A stretch of DNA of 64,000 nucleotides from Psococerastis gibbosa (Eukaryota; Arthropoda; Insecta; Psocodea; Psocidae), in NCBI GenBank assembly GCA_963971405.1, contig OZ020491.1:22500855-22564854 (forward strand). The letters are read 5' to 3'. A model generated the notes under the pieces. The model did not search any database. It worked only from the letters and a program-made list of their open reading frames with translations, and was not told the origin of the DNA. How positions within the stretch are numbered: position 1 is the first letter of the stretch; each line of letters begins with the position of its first letter. Shown here piece after piece: positions 11,164-22,169 of the stretch. The position numbers and the translations under genes are program-made.

Positions 11164-12115
11164 TTCGGAAGTTTTGGTAGGTTGGTATACCTTACGAGTT
11201 TCTGGATATTACCTTAGTTTGAAATAGTCATGTACCTACCTACTGTGTTCAGTACTACAGTAGTAAATAATTCAATAAGGCGAAATTCGGTGAGAATCGT
11301 TATTTTTGGAAAACAAACCTAAGATGAATAGAAGAATGGAGAAGTTTGATAAGGCGCGGTTTCCACCGACCTGCTAGTGCTAAATACAAATACGGTGGCG
11401 TGGTAGCAGGCATTCAAGATTTAGGCGGGGTTTCCACCGATCTCTCATTGCAGAATGCAAATGACATTGCCATGACGGAAATTTGGTACGGAAGTTTTGG
11501 TAGGTTGGTATACCTTACGAGTTTCTGGATATTACCTTAGTTTGAAATAGTCATGTACCTACCTATTGTGTTCAGTACTACAGTAGTAAAAAATTCAATG
11601 AGGCGACATTCGCTGAGAATCGTTATTTTTGGAAAACAAACCTAAGATGAATAGAAGAATGGAGAAGTTTGATAAGGCGTGGTTTCCAACGACCTGCTAG
11701 TGCTACATACAAATACGGTGACGTGGTAGCAGACATTCAAGATTTAGGCGGGGTTTCCACCGATCTCTCATTGCAGAATGCAAATGACATTGCCATGACG
11801 GAAATTTGGTACGGAAGTTTTGGTAGGTTGGTATACCTTACGAGTTTCTGGATATTACCTTAGTTTGAAATAGTCATGTACCTACCTATTGTGTTCAGTA
11901 CTACAGTAGTAAAAAATTCAATGAGGCGACATTCGCTGAGAATCGTTATTTTTGGAAAACAAACCTAAGATGAATAGAAGAATGGAGAAGTTTGATAAGG
12001 CGTGGTTTCCACCGACCTGCTAGTGCTACATACAAATACGGTGACGTGGTAGCAGACATTCAAGATTTAGGTGGGGTTTCCACCGATCTCTCATTGCAGA
12101 ATGCAAATGACATTG
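11164..12115. repeat. 323-bp tandem repeat, nearly three units
   Basis: The phrase CGGAAGTTTTGGTAGGTTGG recurs at 11166, 11489 and 11812. The MITE-end phrase (TTTCCACCGACCTGCTAGTG in units 1 and 3) starts at the same offset in units beginning near 11346, 11669 and 11992. Each unit joins about 180 bp of flank to the first ~140 bp of a Harbinger-like MITE; only the last unit continues into a complete MITE. The units differ by very few bases, so the amplification is recent. Confidence 0.9.
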
Positions 12116-12394
12116 ATGGAAATTTGAATTTTTCTTTTTATAGAAATCTATTAAAATGTTTGTACTTAACATATCCCATGAAGCCATTTTTTTAATTTTA
12201 GTTTGTTTGCTTGTGATTTTACTCTATGATCATTGATCATTTTTAACTATGGCATAGAGTCAAACAAACATTTCCGTCAATGTCATTTGCATTATGCAAT
12301 GAGAGGTCGGTGGAAACCCCGCCTAAGTCTTGAATGTCTGTTACCACGTCGCCGTATTTGTATTTAGCACTAGCAGGTCGGTGGAAACCGCGCC
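11999..12394. mobile_element. Harbinger-like MITE, family E, copy 1
   Basis: The 396-bp element starts GGCGTGGTTTCCACCGACCT and ends with the near reverse complement ...GGTGGAAACCGCGCC. The arms are inverted for about 150 bp. The middle carries CTATGATCATTGATCA and CTATGGCATAGAGT. It is preceded by TAA. The right 3-bp flank is degraded here, but TTA/TAA duplications are clear in other copies. Confidence 0.85.
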
Positions 12395-13083
12395 CTAGTG
12401 CGCCAAAAGAATAAGAATAATACGATATATATACGTATATACGTGGAAGAAAAATTGATGGCAGTTCTGTATTTATACTATTTCCATTTGTCAGTTTCTC
12501 TTCATTTGTGCATTAAAAATTCATGAGATTTTTTGTTTTACGCTATGACATTCTCCATTTTAATTTCCTCATGTTAAAATTGATCAATGATCATAGAGTT
12601 AAATCACGAGTTGCAAAGAATAAAAAAAATAGCCTAGAGTAATGTATGGCGGCTACAGGCCTACCACTTGTCAATTTTTTTTTTCAATAATTGATGAGAT
12701 TTTCCTTTACTCTGTCATTTGTCCATTTTAACTTCCGCATGTTAAAATAGATCAATAATTAAAGAATAAAATCACGCTTTGCAAACAATAACCAACTGAA
12801 ATTAAACAATGGCGTCGTCAAGAGACTGTAAATAATTTAACTTAATTTCTTGAGAACGAATGAATCATTCCCTAATTTAAATCATAAAATTTCTTGTAGA
12901 TTAGAAAATTAAAAAAAGACGGTGGGCAAACTTACAAATTTGGATAAAATTGAAAACAAAAATGATCAATTATTGAAGACAAGTGGAATGTGGTGTAAAA
13001 ATATGAATGCAACATTGAGCATATTTCCGTCAATGACATTATCAAAAATGAAGAAAAACTGACAAGTGGAATAGCCGCCTAAC
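12395..13083. mobile_element. Decayed Harbinger-like elements with GGCGGCTATTCCAC ends
   Basis: The right end at 13055-13083 (GACAAGTGGAATAGCCGCCTAA) has inverted partners starting near 12489 (TATTTCCATTTGTCAG) and 12648 (GGCGGCTACAGGCCTACCAC). The interior shares TTGATCAATGATCATAGAGT with family E. It looks like one or two nested, diverged MITEs. Confidence 0.5.
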
Positions 13084-13596
13084 TACAGGACCACCCAATG
13101 ATTCCAACAATGAGTAAATTACCGAAATTTTCATGAAAAATGAAAATTTTCAGCCGCATCTCCATTAGTTTATGTGATATTCCAAGATTTAAAAGCAAAA
13201 AACACAGTCCGGAGGAAAATTGCAGCACTCCTTAATACTATTAAAATAAATCGAAATTCCATGTTTGGGAATAAAGAGGGGGTTACCCTCCATGTCTTCG
13301 AAAAGGGTTACTCCGACTCCCTTTGTCCCCTCGGGCTCTGCCTTTCCGGAGGGGTTCTAAGAATTACCTCACAATGCTCAACATTTCTAAAATATTTCAC
13401 AAACTTTCCCATCCCCACCTCCCCTCCATCAAAGATCATTCATTTGTTTCTTAGCAAAGTATAAAATAAAAAATCATCGGCATCTTGCTTTTAAATTTGC
13501 TATTTCCCTGTCTTGCGTCTGGTTAAATTTCGTGGTGCTAAAGACGACAAAATCAAATTACTATGTCATTAGAGAGTGGATGATGTGGAAAAATGG
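13084..13596. other. No gene seen
   Basis: A plus-strand open frame of 96 codons at 13174-13464 has no motif or splice context. No repeat was recognised. Confidence 0.35.
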
Positions 13597-13672
13597 ACGG
13601 AAGTGGGACTCGACCCCGAATCTCCACCTTGCCGGAGTGGTATGCTGATACTACAACCAATCCGGTGCCGTC
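13597..13672 (-). tRNA. tRNA-like sequence, probably pseudogene or SINE head
   Basis: On the minus strand GGGGTCGAGTCCC forms a B box and T arm. CCACT/GGTGG can form a five-pair anticodon stem around the loop CCGGCAA (anticodon position GGC). GACGG and CCGTC could pair as an acceptor stem. Position 33 is C rather than U, and pairing is imperfect, so a working tRNA is doubtful. Confidence 0.4.
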
Positions 13673-14144
13673 ATCACATTTTTCTTTGTCTACAGTGAAC
13701 TAGTCGTCTGTTGTGTACGATATTTCTAATGGTCACACTGACATCTTGAAATTTGAAGGAGAATTTGTCTGCTACCACAGATCAACGGGCAATTTATATT
13801 CATTCAAATTGGCTGGAGTAACTAAATACAATAAAACCTTGAAAGGGACATGTGCTGGCAGTCAGCATAGAGCTGGAATACCAAATGTTTACATGTTATT
13901 ATTTTCTTTTTAGGATACTCTAATAACCTAACAACCGGTATTTATCGTGCTTTAATACTATAACCTTAACCCATTAGACCAAAAAATCGTACAATAGACA
14001 AAGGCAAACTGTTGTAGATGGTACTTGGGCAATTCTTTGTAAATAACCTACTACAGTAAAAAATTGTGTGGTGATCCCAACGCGCCTTTTTGGCTTTGTG
14101 GCACCGGTTCAGTATAATTTGTTATGTTGTTTGATAAATACACG

Positions 14145-14145
<1 letters not shown>
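13673..14145. other. No gene seen
   Basis: Short open frames only. No element ends or exon signals were recognised. Confidence 0.35.

Positions 14146-14178
<33 letters not shown>
14146..14178. repeat. (TTA)n microsatellite
   Basis: Eleven uninterrupted TTA/ATT units. Confidence 0.95.
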
Positions 14179-14397
14179 GTCTAGCGCGCTTATAGCAGTT
14201 TGCTGAACGACTATAGTGCACACTACACCAACCCCATTCAAAACCACAACATTACAACACATAAATATACAACGCGTAAGCCCCAAAGGGCGTTTCGTTA
14301 TGATTATAAAAAAAAACAAATACAAATATACTAGTACTTATAGGCCTAGGACCCCTTTTGAAAAAAAAAAACATGCATTCATGGTGGTGAATCAGGC

Positions 14398-14535
14398 ACA
14401 GACGGATACAGGGGGGGGGGTTGAAACTGTGGCATGCAAGGCAACAACTAAAACTAACACTAAAAGTAACTTAAAGTAATTTCGACTGAACCCCCCCCCC
14501 TCCCCTTTCAGATTCCTGGGTACGGCATTGGGGCT
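14398..14535. mobile_element. hAT-like MITE remnant with G and C tracts
   Basis: The left side reads CACAGACGGATACAGGGGGG, like family G. The right side reads CCCCCC...CCTGGGTACGGCATTG, closer to family F. No 8-bp duplication was found, so it may be a chimera or a decayed copy. Confidence 0.5.
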
Positions 14536-15008
14536 TAGAACTAAACAAATGCAAAATGTAAGTTTTGACCCGATTCAACACCATGACCCTATACAGTATC
14601 CACCACCATTCATTGTATTAAAACTTTGGCTACAGTAGGCGAATGTAGATGTATTTAAAAATATTAAATTTATCTTCTTGTTTCATATTAACAGAATGAA
14701 TAAAAAAAATATCCAAATGGAATATTTCCCGTATATTGGAGGAGACCCGTTGGAAAGTTTGTAGGAAAAGTTAGCAATGGAAAAATCCATCTCGAAACTT
14801 CAAATGCAGTGCCGTGGAAATTTAACTTTTCTCAATCCCCATTCCTATAAGTACTGCTACATAGGCCTATACGGAGAAAACCTTTGTATCGCGCATGAAA
14901 ATGCGAGAAATTGATACTGACTACAAAAAATGTCGATTAAAACTTTTCTTTTGCTTAACAGCACGTTACGAATTATTCAGCATGAAATTTTGTTTTATTG
15001 CTCGAATA
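14536..15008. other. No gene seen
   Basis: No supported feature. Confidence 0.35.
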
Positions 15009-15240
15009 TGTATAAGAATATGTATAAGAAAAGTTTTGTAATGGTCAAAATTTTCGATTTCGAGATTTCAGTGGGTTTACACGTTTTGAGGTTCCAGGAA
15101 CTTCGGTGGCAAGGAGGCAGGTAGCGTGCTTGTACTTGTGTGAGACTCTACACACCTTGCGGTCGGAGACGTGTCGTAGCTCGACACAACTACCTATTTG
15201 GGGCCATTTCTTTTTAATTTTGGACTTACTCAATTTGGGG
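15009..15240 (+). mobile_element. Q/D element end followed by SINE C
   Basis: 15009-15094 matches the end of the foldback at 52028-52864 (GTTTACACGTTTTGAGGTTC). It abuts a SINE C copy starting CTTCGGTGGCAAGG, with AGCGTGCTTGTACTTGTG and CTTGCGGTCGGAGACGTGTC. SINE C has tRNA-like A-box and B-box candidates. Confidence 0.65.
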
Positions 15241-15261
15241 GGACTTAAGGTCTAAAGGCAT

Positions 15262-15513
15262 GGTCTAGTCAATTGGTAGAGGACTACCTATTTCATACAC
15301 CACATTACAAGGAGTTTATTTCATTTTTTGAAAATTTGGTAAGTCTCTGTCACCTAAGTTATATCTATTGTGGGCAAACTTTTCAAACATTACCATGCGT
15401 AAAAATGAAGTCCTCCAATTAAGTTCATTAAAATAATAATGACACCAAAAAATTAAAAATACCATGAAATTGTGTATGAAGTAGGCCTAGTCCTCTAAAA
15501 CATTCATAGACCA
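15262..15513. mobile_element. MITE family R, short form
   Basis: The left end TGGTCTAGTCAATTGG...AGAGGACTAC...TTCATACAC is imperfectly inverted at the right (GTGTATGAAGTAGG...TAGTCCTCT...ATAGACCA). The inner phrase AATTAAAAATACC is shared with the element at 40333-40688. Confidence 0.6.
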
Positions 15514-15734
15514 ATGTGCGAGTCTCTACACACCATGTGAGCGAATAAAATGAAATAAATAAAATAGTTTTTGAATATTTAAAAAAAAAATTTATTCATT
15601 ATTATATATTTTTTAGTTATATATTAATCTATTAAATTGCATTGTACAATAGTAGATTGAATAAAAATAAAAACTTATTAATCCAGGGGTGACCAGTATC
15701 TGCCTTCCACAAATCAACTAGACACAAGCGACTT

Positions 15735-15915
15735 AGCGACTTCGGTGGCAAGGTGGTAGCGTGCTTGTACTTGTGCGAGTCTCTACACACCTTGCGGTCG
15801 GAGACGTGTCGCAACTCGACACAAGTACCAAGGACTTAGTGAGGCGAATTTTGAGGTTAATCGGATACATTCATTAAATTGTTTGTACGCGATTAACCTT
15901 TTATGCAACTAAATC
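15735..15915 (+). mobile_element. SINE C, near complete
   Basis: It starts CTTCGGTGGCAAGGTGGTAG, carries CTTGCGGTCGGAGACGTGTC, and ends GGATACATTCATTAAATTGT then GCGATTAACCTTTT. The tRNA-like first half (A box around GGCAAGGTGGTAGC) and the constant 3' tail define the family. Confidence 0.8.
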
Positions 15916-17338
15916 AATAAAATAAAATAAAAATAGACCAACCAATTGATGGCCAATTTCAACTGAATGCTGAATTAGAAAATTATATACTGTGAAAAGT
16001 ACAAGAAGCAACAGAACTCAAGAGTTCAATTTCTATTTAAAAAATGGCGGGTTTTCGTTGAATATCTCAAGTACTCAGAATGTCAGTGAAGCTTGATATT
16101 TTCGCATTCCTTTTCAAACTATTAATACACATCAATTAACTCTTAGTCTAAGCTTGAGGGCTCGCAATTAATTTTGAAATTCATTTACTGGGCAAAATAC
16201 ATTGGACCGTAAGCCCTCGGGTATTTCCAAAGTCCAATTCGAGCATTTGAGATGTTTTTCTCGCATTTCAGATGACCTGCTATATTATGAACTTTCTAGA
16301 TCCTTATTATTGCATACTCTCATACCCTTCTGACGAGTCGGAAAATTTTTCACTGTGGTTTTCAATTAATGATGTTAGGTGCTCTGAAATTGAGAGAGAA
16401 AGTTCCCAAACTCATATTTTAAAATTTATAGATTGAGTTGTTTATATTTACTGGGGATATTGCGTCTTGTTAAATTTTACATAAAACGTCTGTTTTTAAG
16501 GTAAATCGTTCCAAGTCCGGTTTCTTGATGAATTAATTGATTTCTTGGTCAAACCACAAAGTAGTCAAAATGATAATAATAATCTACAATAAAGTCATAA
16601 AGCCAATCAGAGTCCTAGTTACATGTCTTTTGGACTACTAGTAGGTAGGCTCTCTGATGTGATAAATGACTTGTAAAGGTGACTGAGAGGACAATTCTGA
16701 GGCAGAAGATTGAGAAGAAGAAGAAGAAGAGGAGGAGAGAGAGAGAGAGCTGATGCAAAATGTTATTAGGGTAAATGTATATTTATAGGCCTAGTATATT
16801 AAACTGTAATATTGTATTTGTATTATTCATCATTAAGTTCATTTATTGGGTACAGCGTCCTACATGGTCAAATAGAGAATTTCTACAGCCCAAAGGCAGA
16901 ATAGTTCGCACACCAGAAATATTTACCACTCCTGTTTTCAAAAATAATAATAATAATCTTATTATATGATATTATAAAGAGTACTTGCTATCAGTCGATA
17001 GAGGACATGATAAAGTATATCTAGCTACATTTATTTCAAATATAAGAAGTATGGTCAGTTCAGAAAAAAAAATTTCTTTATCCGTTCGTGAGGCATATTA
17101 GTTAGCACACTTTTACTGAACCCCCTTTGGGCTGAATAAAGGCCAAATTTTACTGCATATTGGAAAATTTACACTTCTGTTTATACGTTTAATACCTGAA
17201 AAGTGTTGAAAAATATTGTAAAAATAACATCTACAAAAATACCTAGTGAAAAACCAAAATCTGAAGAGACAAGGAAGAAGATCATATATATATATACATT
17301 TTTGAAGTGTACGAACTATTCTGCCTCTGGGTTGAATT
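15916..17338. other. No gene seen
   Basis: Includes a purine-rich GA/GAA tract at about 16705-16752 and short AT repeats. No exon or element ends were recognised. Confidence 0.35.
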
Positions 17339-18068
17339 CAAGGCCAGAGGGGGGGTCTAGGGGGCCCGGACTCAGGGTCGGATTAACCTTCCCTGGGCCT
17401 CTAGGCAATGAAATTGGTGGGCCCCCTCCTCCCTCTATGGGCTCTATGTATATAGTCTTACTAGGCAAGGGGACTAACAATGCAAGCAATGTAGCTAAGA
17501 ACTAATAATACTAAATACAAAACACATCATATATTAAATAATATTTTAAAATAATGTTCTAAAGTTTTGGCGGGAAAACGTTCTGTTTTAAAAATTTGAG
17601 TTTTACAATAATATGAAATTCACATTTTTCAAGGTATTATGAAAAGTTTTAACAAATTACATAAATTAACTTTTTTAAAAGTTTTGAGCATTCAGGCAGC
17701 TCTGGGCCGGCAGTCAATCAGTCAATCAATCAATCAATCAATCTTTGTCCATGACCCACCAACGTGGGATAGTCCGGACTCCCCCGAAATATTTGCAGTG
17801 TGCACTAGAGTTTTATATCTATTGAGGTTACCTCACCTCAAGGACGGATACAGGGGGGGGGGTAGGGGGGGTAGCTGCCCCCTCCCACCAAAATTTGGTA
17901 AATCTATTGTAAATTAAGTTATTACGCTCTAATTTAGTCGATCCTACATAAGTTTTTCCTATTTTGACCCTCAGCTACCCCCCCCCCCCAAAATGGGCTG
18001 GATCCGTCCCTGCCTCACCTCAAGTGACGTCAGATGGTCCCCACCCGAAAAAGGCTACGGCCTTGTTT
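17339..18068. mobile_element. Long hAT family F element, interrupted twice
   Basis: It begins CAAGGCCAGAGGGGGGGTCT and ends AAAGGCTACGGCCTTG. The phrase CCGAAATATTTGCAG and the right-hand GACGTCAGATGGTCCCC match the element at 63169-63880. One insertion lies between the two GGACTC copies near 17368 and 17774, and another is the family G element at 17839-18012. Confidence 0.65.
17839..18012. mobile_element. hAT-like MITE, family G, nested
   Basis: The ends are CAAGGACGGATACAG and CTGGATCCGTCCCTG. They are flanked by a perfect 8-bp duplication CCTCACCT (17831-17838 and 18013-18020). There is a G-rich tract near the left end and poly(C) near the right. It sits inside a family F element, so it is younger than that copy. 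Confidence 0.9.
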
Positions 18069-18437
18069 CTATTTTATTGAGTATCTTTGATACCTACCTA
18101 CCTACAGAGCGGTCTCTCGGCACAACTCATTTCAGCATAAACTGCAGGGCCTACATTAGTTGACATTATGGGTTGTCAGCACGCAAGTAATTAGCCCTTA
18201 CGGCGATGTCGCCTACCCACACTTGGTTATCCTATGCCGTTGACACTTACCCCCTTACCCCCACCCCATCTACTTTCTCCCTCTTTTGGAATTTTTATGG
18301 AGTTTTGCGTGATTTGATGTCCCCAGACATGCTTCGTTCTAGGTTTTATTTCATGATTTAATTTACTTGAGACACTGCTTACATTTATGGGTGGTTTCCA
18401 GTGATTTAGAAAAGTAGTTATAAATATTTATGGTTTT
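18069..18437. other. No gene seen
   Basis: No supported feature. Confidence 0.35.
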
Positions 18438-18605
18438 GGTCTTCGATGGCATAGTGGTAGCTTGTTCGTACTTGTGCGAATCTATGCACGTCATGCGATC
18501 GGAAACATGTCGTAACTCAACACAGGTATTACCTACAGAGGCGGCTGAAGAGGTTAGGATACATTCACTTTATTGTTTGTATGCGAATAATCTTTTTAAA
18601 AAAAA
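18438..18605 (+). mobile_element. SINE C copy
   Basis: CTTCGATGGCATAGTGGTAG forms the tRNA-like head, followed by GCGATCGGAAACATGTCGTA and the tail GGATACATTCACTTTATTGT. It is more diverged than the 15735 copy. Confidence 0.75.
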
Positions 18606-18889
18606 TATAAAAAAAAGCTTTTGACTACTCAGTACTCACTAAGTACAATAACGCAATTAGACACAAATCTAGCCTGCGTTTATATATACATTAATCTGAG
18701 GCTGGTGTGGTAAGTAATTTACAGTATATAAATACTATACAGCATAGAAAATAATATTACAAGGGTACCCATAAAGCAGAAAAAGTAAATAAAAACTGAA
18801 CATACAATAATTCTACTTTATTTTGTGTTCACTTTTATTATGAATTCTATTTCTCCACTTTACCACAAAAGGGTACCAAATATGGTATT

Positions 18890-18990
18890 GAATTGAATTG
18901 AAAACGACTTTATTGAATAAAAACAAAACAAAAGGCGAACAATATGACTATAAAGTCTTCTTTTCATGCTAACCTTAAAAACAAACATAT
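18890..18990 (+). repeat. SINE I 3' part
   Basis: It shares (GAATT)n, ACGACTTTATTG, AGGCGAACA and TTTTCATGCTAACC with 7555-7665. The head is missing. Confidence 0.7.
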
Positions 18991-19221
18991 TGTATTAATA
19001 TATAGATGCTTAAAATGAAATAGAGAAGAAACAAGAGAAGAAGGGGGGGGGCAGGGTATGTAATAAAATAGATCGCGGCTAACCATGTGCTAAGTATTAC
19101 CGATAGTGGGCAAACGTAGGGGGAAATGTCAATGGAAATTTTTCCATTTTATAGGGTTGCAGCATAAAAAATTAAATAGCGTTAAATGAAAAACAAATGA
19201 ACAACACAACAAATACGGCTG

Positions 19222-19395
19222 ATAACAGAACTTTGGCGCAGTAAGCTCGGCTCATATAACCTTGTCGTGCTCATGCCAAACCACTTCCACAGGTTTTTCA
19301 ATCAGGATGTTCTTCTGCTGGGAGCCGTCATTCCTTCCATCTTCCCTTTAGTTTCTCATCACATGTTAGTTTCCGTTTCTTAACCGTCAGCAGTA
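19222..19395 (-). pseudogene. Non-LTR reverse transcriptase C-terminal remnant
   Basis: The minus strand reads KKRKLT, then after a frameshift KMEGMTAPSRRTS, a stop, and LKNLWKWFGMSTTRLYE. This is the tail characteristic of an arthropod non-LTR polyprotein (RKLxYLGHVMRN...GKxEGxRxPGRRRxSWLKNLRxWF). Frameshift and stop show it is dead. Related remnants lie at 25006 and 26683. Confidence 0.7.
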
Positions 19396-20159
19396 ACTTG
19401 CCTCTATATCCATTCACTATCTCTCCAATATATTCACATCTCAAATGCACAAATCCTGTTTTCCATAGCTTGTGTCTATCCCTTCATACCATATAGTCAG
19501 TTCCTCAATTGTGTAAATTAAGTTGACCTTCTATCAGTCAGCAGGGTATTGGAATGAACTCTAAAGAAAATTTCCAGTAGGACGACACAAGGATGGATTA
19601 GGTTTCATGAAGAAAAATAAAACAGGTGAGATAAAAGTTGAAGCCCTAAAGACCCCAGCAGGAAGCCGAAGCAAACAAACGGCAGTTAACAAATGATTCC
19701 ATTACGGAAAGGAATAGGAGGGGGGAGCGAAAAAAGGCAAAAGAATGCCTCTCGATTGACAATGACGACATAAACATGTTACGGAGACCAAACAACCCTT
19801 TGGAAGACAAGTCCCCGGTGGCACATAGCCCCCCCCCCTCCTCCACGCCCGCAAGGGCCGGAAGTACCGGGGGTTTGTTTTCTTTTGTCAGAAAAACGTG
19901 TAAGCAGAAAAAGGCGGCGTAAAAGCCGATAAAAGAGAGGGATGTGTAAAAAATCCCTGGCAATAATGTGGATTAACATGTACGACGAATAGGGGATTTT
20001 TTTTTTCTTTTCCCGCGTGACTTCTGCTTTTCTGTGGATCGGGAATTTTAGCAGATTTCTTTTGATCATTAAAGTAGGTTTTTAGTAGATTAGATGATGA
20101 GTCATCAGAAGCTACTAGCTGGTGCAATTTGAATTCTTATTATGTACGTAGACCTACTT
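19396..20159. other. No gene seen
   Basis: A minus-strand open frame of 105 codons at 19646-19963 has a hydrophobic start but no family resemblance or splice context. A C-rich block is at 19830-19845. Nothing else was recognised. Confidence 0.35.
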
Positions 20160-20510
20160 GTGCTGGCCCATTGAAACTTGCCCTGCCAACGTCCCCCTTG
20201 GTTTTTCGGCCGGCATTATTGGTAATGTATCAGCATAATTTTTGACCGCTGGCAACCTGGTTTACGGTCACGATGTCAGCTCACACCGACTACAAGACAT
20301 GCTTACAATTGACACAAGGACGGATTTTAGGGGTGGGTCAGGGGGTCTGGACCCCCCAAAAATAAATGAACTTACACTAGATAAATTGGGTTTACAGTGA
20401 GAATTAAAAAGAATAATGTTTTTTAATGTTATAATCCACTGAATCTGCCCGCTGACCCCCCCCCCCTAAATTAGAGGCAAAATCCGCCCTTGCATTGACA
20501 TTGTAACAGG
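20160..20510 (+). repeat. Repeat L copy interrupted by hAT family H
   Basis: CCCATTGAAACTTGCCCTGC, TTTTCGG and CACACCGACTACAAGACATG match L. The copy is split at AATTGACA/CATTGACA by the element at 20315-20492. Confidence 0.65.
20315..20492. mobile_element. hAT-like MITE, family H
   Basis: The ends are CAAGGACGGATTTTAG and CAAAATCCGCCCTTG, with a near-perfect 8-bp duplication AATTGACA/CATTGACA. The interior has AACTTACACTAGATAA and TGTTATAATCCACTGAA, shared with 34765-34954 and, inverted, with 32257-32437. G-rich left and C-rich right inner tracts are present. Confidence 0.85.
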
Positions 20511-20511
20511 T

Positions 20512-20630
20512 TCAAGGACGGATACTGGGCAGACGGTAGCTGCCCCTCCCCCCTCCCACCACAAATTTAGGAAGTATGTTGTAAATCAATTATTTACGAT
20601 ATAATTCAATCGATACAATAAATGAGTTTA
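20512..20630 (+). repeat. hAT family G left-end fragment
   Basis: CAAGGACGGATACTGGGCAG, TAGCTGCCCC and AAATTTAGGAAGTAT match the left two thirds of family G. The right end is lacking. Confidence 0.6.
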
Positions 20631-20697
20631 TTCTATTGCGGAATGAAATAACAATTCCAAAAGAAGAACAAACCAGAACATTTCCTGACGTACATTT

Positions 20698-20838
20698 TCA
20701 GGCCATGCTTCGGAGGGCATGTAAAGCAGGCGGTCCCGGGCCTTCCTTGTTGAGTGTAAGAGAGGGCTTCATAGCCCTTACTTTGCTAGGTTGGCTTTGT
20801 CATAGAAACAACAAAAAGTCCTTTATTTATTTATTTAA
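20698..20838 (+). mobile_element. SINE A, head missing
   Basis: It has the SINE A central domain CCATGCTTCGGAGGGCATGT and GCGGTCCCGGGCC, then GAGTGTAAGAGAGGGCTTCA and a TTTA-type tail. The tRNA part is absent (5' truncation). Confidence 0.8.
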
Positions 20839-21145
20839 ATATCTCTACCACACAGTTAAGGTGTTCCTATGGTAAGTCGAATTCAATACTTTCCGTATGC
20901 ATTGGACATGATAAAACATAGGCTAGATAGTAACATTATAATTATGGTACACATAACACTGGTATTAAACTAACTTAGGGTGTAGAGGTACCTCCTCGTT
21001 ATGACAGAAACTAGAGGATCTAGAAAAATTCAGAACCCAGATCAATGCCAAAGACGATTTCTCGGCAAGAATAGATAAATAAATAAACGTATTGCGTTTT
21101 TTTAATATTGCATATACAAAGTGAGAATATAATAAAGTAGGGGTG
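20839..21145. other. Intergenic, one short repeat fragment
   Basis: 20945-21020 resembles the left arm of the inverted-repeat element at 22862 (TACCTCCTCG, CTAGAGGAT). Nothing else was recognised. Confidence 0.4.
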
Positions 21146-21200
21146 GCCGAAAGGATTTGAATAAATCGTGGGTTCGAATCCCAAAACTTCCAATTTATTC
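21146..21200 (+). tRNA. tRNA-like fragment
   Basis: GGTGGCCGAAAGG fits the pol III A box and GTGGGTTCGAATCCC fits the B box, but they are only about 18 bases apart, so the anticodon arm is deleted. Probably a SINE head or tRNA pseudogene. Confidence 0.4.
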
Positions 21201-21294
21201 TAGATCCTCGACTTTTATTTCGGTTAGGCTAACTAATTGTGTCGTGTGAGCGAGTGATTAAGAGAATGAATGAGTTGGAATGGCTGTTTGTGTG

Positions 21295-21716
21295 CTGGCC
21301 ATTCACGAGGGCACTCGCGCCAAGCCAAATGGTGCGTCCTGTTCCATTTGGCGTCAGCGCCATTTAGAGGGGTCATTCACGCCTACGCTGAACCAGTCGC
21401 TCCAGATCTTTCAAATTGTACAGTGTGACGATATGAAAGAGGTACTTTTACACTGTACAATTTGAAAGATTGGGAGCGACTGGTTCAGCGTAGCCTCTAA
21501 ATGGCGCTAACGCCAAATGGAACAGGACGCGCCATTTCGCTTGGCGCGAGTCTGTTTGGAGCCCTCGTGAATGGCCAGCTTTATACACTGTACAATTTGA
21601 AAGATTTGGAGCGACTGGTTCAACGTAGTCGCGAATGAACCCTCTAAATGGCGCTAGCGCCAAATGGAACAGGACGCGATTGGCGCGAGTCCGTTTGGAG
21701 CCCTCGTGAATGGTCA
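21295..21716. mobile_element. 284-bp palindromic element plus partial direct duplication
   Basis: The left arm starts CTGGCCATTCACGAGGGC and the right arm ends GCCCTCGTGAATGGCCAG at 21578. The arms, about 130 bp each, contain GCGCCATTTAGAGG and CTTTCAAATTGTACAGTG. Bases 21588-21716 then repeat the right arm directly. Unclassified foldback element. Confidence 0.8.
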
Positions 21717-22169
21717 GCTTTGATCGGTAATGAGTGAATGAGAATATTGTTGATTATTACTGAAACTGCTAGTTTTCATGTTAATTTCTGTGGTCAAAAA
21801 TATAATTTAAAGTTTACCACTTTCCGTTCACAGAAAATTTTGTAAAAGCGTGAGACTTGATTCTCTGGATAAATATAATAAGGAAAAACTACTGCCCGTT
21901 AAACGGAGGAAACAAAAATATCTAAAAAAGGAAGGAAATGTATTTTATTAGGGACCATCTCATATGTCAAAGCGTATCAGCATTCATCCGCTGACGTGCA
22001 TTCCCCCGGAAAAAAAGGTTGTGGCTCTAAAAATGGGGGAGCACAGTATGTAGGTCAGTAAGGGAAGCCTCCCCTATCTTATACAGCCACCCTTTTTCGT
22101 ATTTTCGTATGCAATTGACCGTCGCTCACAGTAATATCACTACGGTAAATATACAACCGAAATTAGGGG
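21717..22169. other. No gene seen
   Basis: AT-rich, no supported feature. Confidence 0.35.

Noticed and set aside
13597..13672. Functional tRNA gene
   Set aside because: Position 33 is not U and the acceptor stem is poor; kept only as tRNA-like.
19646..19963. 105-aa minus-strand protein with hydrophobic start
   Set aside because: No family resemblance, overlapping frames on the same strand are equally open, and a C-rich block passes through it.
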